Shown here piece by piece: positions 35,701-37,432 of a stretch of 37,432 bases of DNA; the stretch's first letter is position 1, and each line of letters starts with the position of its first letter. The stretch is from Bacillus stratosphericus (GTDB taxonomy: Bacteria > Bacillota > Bacilli > Bacillales > Bacillaceae), in NCBI RefSeq assembly GCF_020524495.1, contig NZ_JAIVLB010000029.1:1-37432 (forward strand), in the 5' to 3' direction. The notes beneath the pieces are model-generated. The model saw only the letters and a list, made by a program, of their open reading frames with translations. It had not been told where the DNA came from and did not search any database. The position numbers and the translations under genes were made by a program.

Positions 35701-36793
35701 GGCAAATGGGGAGATTTTGACTTATGACAAAAATGGCAATCGAACGTCTGACGGCCAATTCCTTTATGAATGGGATGCAGAAGATAACATAACGGCCATC
35801 ACGAAAAAAGGGGAAGACAAGCCCTTTGTCACTTACAAATATGATGAGCGTGGATACAGAATTCAAAAAACAGTGAATGGAAAAGTCACCAATTATTTTT
35901 ATGACGGTGACAGCCTGAATGTTTTATACGAAACAGATAAAGACAACGTAGTCACAAAAGCATACACATACGGTGACAGTGGACAACTGCTTGCATTCAC
36001 GCAAAATGGAAAGAAATATTTCTATCACTACAATGCACACGGTGATGTCATGGCCATTACAAATAGTGCAGGGAAAAGCGTCGCCGAGTACGAATATGAT
36101 ACATGGGGCGTTCCAACAAAAGTAAAAGAAGATGAAGAAGTAAAAGGAAACCCATATCGCTATGCTGGCTACCGCTTCGACGAAGAAACAGGACTTTACT
36201 ATTTAATCGCCCGCTACTATGAACCAAAAAATGGCGTATTCCTATCACTTGACCCAGACCCAGGAAGCGATGGAGATTCACTAGATCAGAATGGATACTC
36301 TTATGGAAACAACAATCCAGTCATGAATGTAGACCCGGATGGCCATTGGGTATGGTTAGTTGTCAATGCAGGATTTGCGGTATATGATGGATACAAAGCT
36401 TATAAATCAGGCAAGGGCTGGAAAGGTGCAGCAGTTGCAGCCGCATCAAATTTTGGACCTGGGAAGATATTTAAGGGTGCGAAGAGGGTTTACGGGTTTG
36501 CAGCTAAAACGATTAAAATTAAAGGACACACAAAACATGGTCTTAATCAATCTATAGGTCGAAATGGAGGGCGTGGAGTTAGTGCTAAGGCAAAACTAGA
36601 TGCTGTTTGTAACCCTAAGAAAAAAATCAATCAAGGAAATGGAACTATAAGGTATGTTGGCAAAAAAGCTACAGTAGTTTTAAATAAAAAGGGGAAAGTT
36701 GTTACTTCTTTTGGTAGTTCACGAGCAAAAGGAGATAAGAATAGATTTCACTCGCATGGAAAAGGGAACAAATCCAAAAAGAGAAGAAGGTAA
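29795..36793 (+). CDS. wapA: WapA-type cell-wall-associated polymorphic toxin (RHS/YD repeat)
   Basis: About 2332 aa, almost the length of B. subtilis WapA. ATG 29795 follows AAGGAG; a longer in-frame start at 29687 would precede the promoter. Order: signal peptide (1-32, cut after DIFA), N-terminal wall-associated region (about 33-485, including the ERVYPVSIDPS block), three tandem ~130-aa repeats (489, 621, 750), a shell of YD repeats (YDxxGN...) interrupted by two carbohydrate-binding-like modules (near 1287 and 1453), the RHS core (YRYAGYRFDEETGLYYLIAR) and DPDGH (2180-2184). After this comes a ~149-aa variable toxin tip containing HGLNQSIGRNG, GVSAKAKLDAV, TIRYVGKKATVVLN and a Lys/Arg end. 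The protein kills neighbouring non-kin cells by contact; the tip resembles small ribonuclease toxins loosely. Confidence 0.95.
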   Translation: MILKRKVNWKRNIAALLAFVMLITMFPSDIFAEEPEENTKSSHNSIQKTDDSKTLEMAGIDEDEIGKDGEVLSERTESSKLFYEGDGVFTQEVYPNPIHIKESPDAEWEDISPELKTTSKKEIETENARLDSTFQKQMKQGLYATFEHKKHQIEFSILKASGTNKPEIHSKDTSAQFKENTNELTYEEVFPNIDLRSFTFNENIKEDIVLNRYDGYNSFTFKIKTDLTGKIDEDGSVTFYDQKKRTIFQVPKPFMTDSNLDEKSGEVARSEDVSFELQKVNDGYLLHVTADDKWLKDPERVYPVSIDPSTSLSVSSDTFIMSAYPTTNYSSSTQKWDANLKSYVLKTGYYDKTTGTNYAFMKFNSFKPIQNMNVTKATLKTYIAHSYYGTKATGLWLDTVNANYDHTKLTWNNKPSSKNIGKANVYKGQWASYDVTSTIKAWNSGTANYGFKLHANGNGQDHWKKIISSTNSTKKPVIEVTYTIPQANAPTVKGFSNGNGTGYLNLSWTKVSGAKGYKVWLYNGKEYEAISVGNVASWSTKGKNIWPTASEIAAKKYKLHLDGKGGTELAVDPSPVYKNSGGNYATSKNYWVAVSAIFDQGEGVMSAKVKPVVPNVARAKAPSTKGFNNNNATGYFDLSWNSVSGATGYKIQMFNGKSYETLDLGNQTSWSTKGKKVWPTATEIKAGKYALHLKDGKGAELPIHPGATYKNAGGDAAQKHYSFRVIAYNKDGEAIASPPAGPTLPDLSRPKALSGYAYTNTKESQTGYINLHWDKVKNAKGYKINIYNGKAYQTFDVGDVDHWTTQNKNIWPTPAEIKNGKYVLHTDGKGGELALDPSPVYENANGNYKGRKNYSFTLAAYDANGETIPTPAFNPTFHAGAEFLGTEDYWSIIDIPDGQLNGATGNVIVSEEEMSIDGRGPGLGIGRTYNSLGAADHLFGQGWYADVETSITPTEDGAIYIDEDATTHVFTKKADGTYQPPTGIFLELTESKDEYMLKTKDQTFAHFSKNGGKITKVVDGHKNTTTYKYNENNQLTSMEDASGRKITIEYDKDGHIVSVQGPKGKKLSYEYDADLLVKVIDSDGTSISYEYDKEGRLIKQFSQNSTEGQPVFTEYQYQDHRLVKAINAKKETFEYAYDMSKKTLMLTQPNGRKIQYTYNEAANPIQVIDDAEGLKITTKTKYEGNQIVEETDPNDVEKGKATESYSYDKNGNVIQAKDAYGTETYEYNKNNDVTKVKDTEGDITDIAYDGLDAVSETDQSGNMSSASIYDSYGNLVQTSKELAAGANILKNGSFEDTLTGWKLTASKDAGKLAQTAGKSGALSGSRVLEVSSQSTTEGTELGYSSATQEVTLEPNTTYTLSGKIKTELTKARAFFNIDLRDTNNKRIQWISNGYSTLSGKNDWTKRQVTFTTPSHAGKAVIYMEVDHRDKAGKGKAWFDEIQLEKGDVSSSYNPVKNNSFTDKTTSWSGTGGSLDHEEGFNDDISLKVTRTSSSQANVIYKQSVPIEQNTKDQSVYVTLTGMSKAENVKGSSKNDYSLQAIVTYTDGTTGTFYAKFPTGTQEWNRAAVVIPKTKLLKKIDVNIIFQKSAIGTAWFDDIRLVEGSLLTKTTYDEKGNYAVKEEDELGYSSQSAFDETGKKLSETDAKGEKTTYEYDQADQLKKMTLSNGTSIMRTYDKEGNERTKTIRADSDQTYQFEYDLIGKLTKTIDPLGNVLKSEYDANSNLIKTISANGHEVSLSYDGTDRVKSKSYNGKEKYNFSYDKNGNETTVVNKEQNTTKNRTFDQQNRIIKLTERGSSQTWTYPTDSDKLKSFEWTHGNQKGTNQFSYNKLDQMTQMKDSSSTYSFDYDENGNVQSFITGNGSGASFAYDERNLINELHIGTSQGTTILNEAYEYDQNGNRITVDQGTNGKIRYEYGKLDQLIKETHPDGTVIEYTYDGFGNRKTVTTKKNGVKKTVNASFNIMNQLTKANGEILTYDKNGNRTSDGQFLYEWDAEDNITAITKKGEDKPFVTYKYDERGYRIQKTVNGKVTNYFYDGDSLNVLYETDKDNVVTKAYTYGDSGQLLAFTQNGKKYFYHYNAHGDVMAITNSAGKSVAEYEYDTWGVPTKVKEDEEVKGNPYRYAGYRFDEETGLYYLIARYYEPKNGVFLSLDPDPGSDGDSLDQNGYSYGNNNPVMNVDPDGHWVWLVVNAGFAVYDGYKAYKSGKGWKGAAVAAASNFGPGKIFKGAKRVYGFAAKTIKIKGHTKHGLNQSIGRNGGRGVSAKAKLDAVCNPKKKINQGNGTIRYVGKKATVVLNKKGKVVTSFGSSRAKGDKNRFHSHGKGNKSKKRRR
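31259..32430 (+). repeat. Three tandem coding repeats inside wapA
   Basis: Three copies of ~130 codons begin at about 31259, 31655 and 32042. Shared blocks: TGY(L/F/I)xLxW, AKGYK, YNGKxY, W(S/T)TxxKxxWPT, EIxxxKYxLH, DGKG, PxPxYxNxxG. These are the extracellular ligand-binding repeats seen in WapA. The copies have diverged, so recombination between them is not imminent. Confidence 0.88.
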
Positions 36794-36841
36794 AAACTAA
36801 TTAAATTTATTTCCATATAATATGTTTTAAGGGGAGATTAG

Positions 36842-37258
36842 ATGGCCGTAATTAAGGATGACTTTATTGAAGTTGAGTTAAAACCTAGGACATATCAAGA
36901 AGATTGCGAAGATCCATTTATTTTATCTATATTTGAGTTGTCTGAAGGAAACAAGGTGATAGTTCGTGATTTTTCTGCAGTGTTATTAAAAAGTGAGTAT
37001 GAAAAGTTAGTCTCAGAAATTGAAGGTTTAATTAATAATAAGTTAAAAAATCTTTATGTAGAAACTATTGAGCCACTGTTTATTTTAAGAATAGATAAAG
37101 AAATCGAAAAATATGTAATAAAAATTGAAGTATTTATTACCGATGAAAAGCAGTCAGAACAATATGAGATTAATCTTGATGAGGAAAATGTAAAATGCTT
37201 TTTAAAAGATTTGAAATATGATATTGAAGATGTAAAAGATCCTCCGAAACTTCCTTAA
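36842..37258 (+). CDS. Probable immunity protein for the WapA toxin tip
   Basis: A 138-aa acidic soluble protein (many Glu/Asp) with no signal peptide, starting 48 bp after wapA with ribosome site AAGGGGAG. Position, size and charge fit a WapI-type immunity protein that neutralises a very basic toxin tip (KSKKRRR end) in the producing cell. The sequence (PRTYQEDCEDPFI, EPLFILRIDKEIEKYVIKIE) is not one I recognise. Base composition is clearly more AT-rich than in the wapA shell, in line with transfer together with the toxin tip. Confidence 0.75.
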   Translation: MAVIKDDFIEVELKPRTYQEDCEDPFILSIFELSEGNKVIVRDFSAVLLKSEYEKLVSEIEGLINNKLKNLYVETIEPLFILRIDKEIEKYVIKIEVFITDEKQSEQYEINLDEENVKCFLKDLKYDIEDVKDPPKLP

Positions 37259-37432
37259 TTATCGTTAGATTACAATACTTTAAAGGTCATACTAACTCAA
37301 TTTTAAATTTTAAGGTTAAAAAGAAAAATGAGTTAAGTTCATTAGACGGGACATTTAAAATTAGTATTGAAAAAAGTTTTAAACGAACTTTAATTAAACT
37401 TGTATATAATGAACTTCATTTTGAGGAAACAA
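37228..37432 (+). pseudogene. Open frame without a start, running off the window
   Basis: Beginning inside the end of the immunity gene and continuing to the edge is an uninterrupted frame of 68 codons with protein-like content (IIVRLQYFKGHTNSILNF, LSSLDGTFKISIEKSF). It contains no ATG, GTG or TTG with a ribosome site. It may be the 3' part of an older displaced toxin/immunity module, which commonly pile up behind wapA genes. It could also be chance in AT-rich DNA. Confidence 0.3.

Overview
The window looks like chromosome from a Bacillus of the B. pumilus / safensis / altitudinis group. The evidence is AT-leaning DNA, strong AAGGAGG-type ribosome sites, and a gene order that follows the B. 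subtilis yrrD-yrrI-alaS-yrzL-yrrK-yrzB-yrrL-yrrMNO-udk-greA-yrrRS-yrrT-mtnN-yrhABC block almost gene for gene. Names come from recognising protein sequences; no database was searched.

Layout. 1-2.3 kb: the 5' end of a minus-strand gene, a double hairpin, yrrD, the small genes yrzR and yrzQ, and the AI-2E-family membrane protein YrrI. 2.3-6.4 kb: a consensus SigA promoter on the yrrI stop codon, an alanine T-box leader, alaS, and the yrzL-ruvX-yrzB trio. 6.4-9.6 kb: a biotin-type operon (BirA-like operator, BioY transporter, acyl-CoA ligase YhfT, thiolase YhfS) that sits elsewhere (yhf region) in B. subtilis. 9.6-14.5 kb: mltG, the tRNA U34 hydroxylation/methoxylation genes trmR-trhP1-trhP2, and udk. 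14.5-15.1 kb: a structured, repeat-like intergenic stretch. 15.1-18.1 kb: greA, pbpI, yrrS. 18.2-22.2 kb: a decayed yrzA on the minus strand and the methionine-to-cysteine operon yrrT-mtnN-mccA-mccB-yrhC.

22.3-29.7 kb is the accessory, decaying part. It starts with a cluster of tiny genes with excellent ribosome sites (42, 44, 18 and 55 aa) and a minus-strand YjcZ-type Gly/Cys-rich protein. A small methyltransferase follows. Next come a glutathione-independent formaldehyde dehydrogenase remnant, an unidentified minus-strand C-terminus, an ABC-2 exporter whose first permease is frameshifted in a T7 run, a possible MFS tail, a 2,3-butanediol dehydrogenase broken by an exact 8-bp tandem duplication, and the first codons of a manganese catalase. 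So many broken genes in a row mark a hotspot of gene loss or replacement.

29.7-37.4 kb holds a WapA-type polymorphic toxin of about 2332 aa: signal peptide, N-terminal wall-associated region, three tandem ~130-aa repeats, YD/RHS shell and a variable C-terminal toxin. A probable immunity gene follows, then an open frame running off the window edge that may be an orphan module. No tRNA, rRNA, CRISPR array, intact transposase or prophage was seen.
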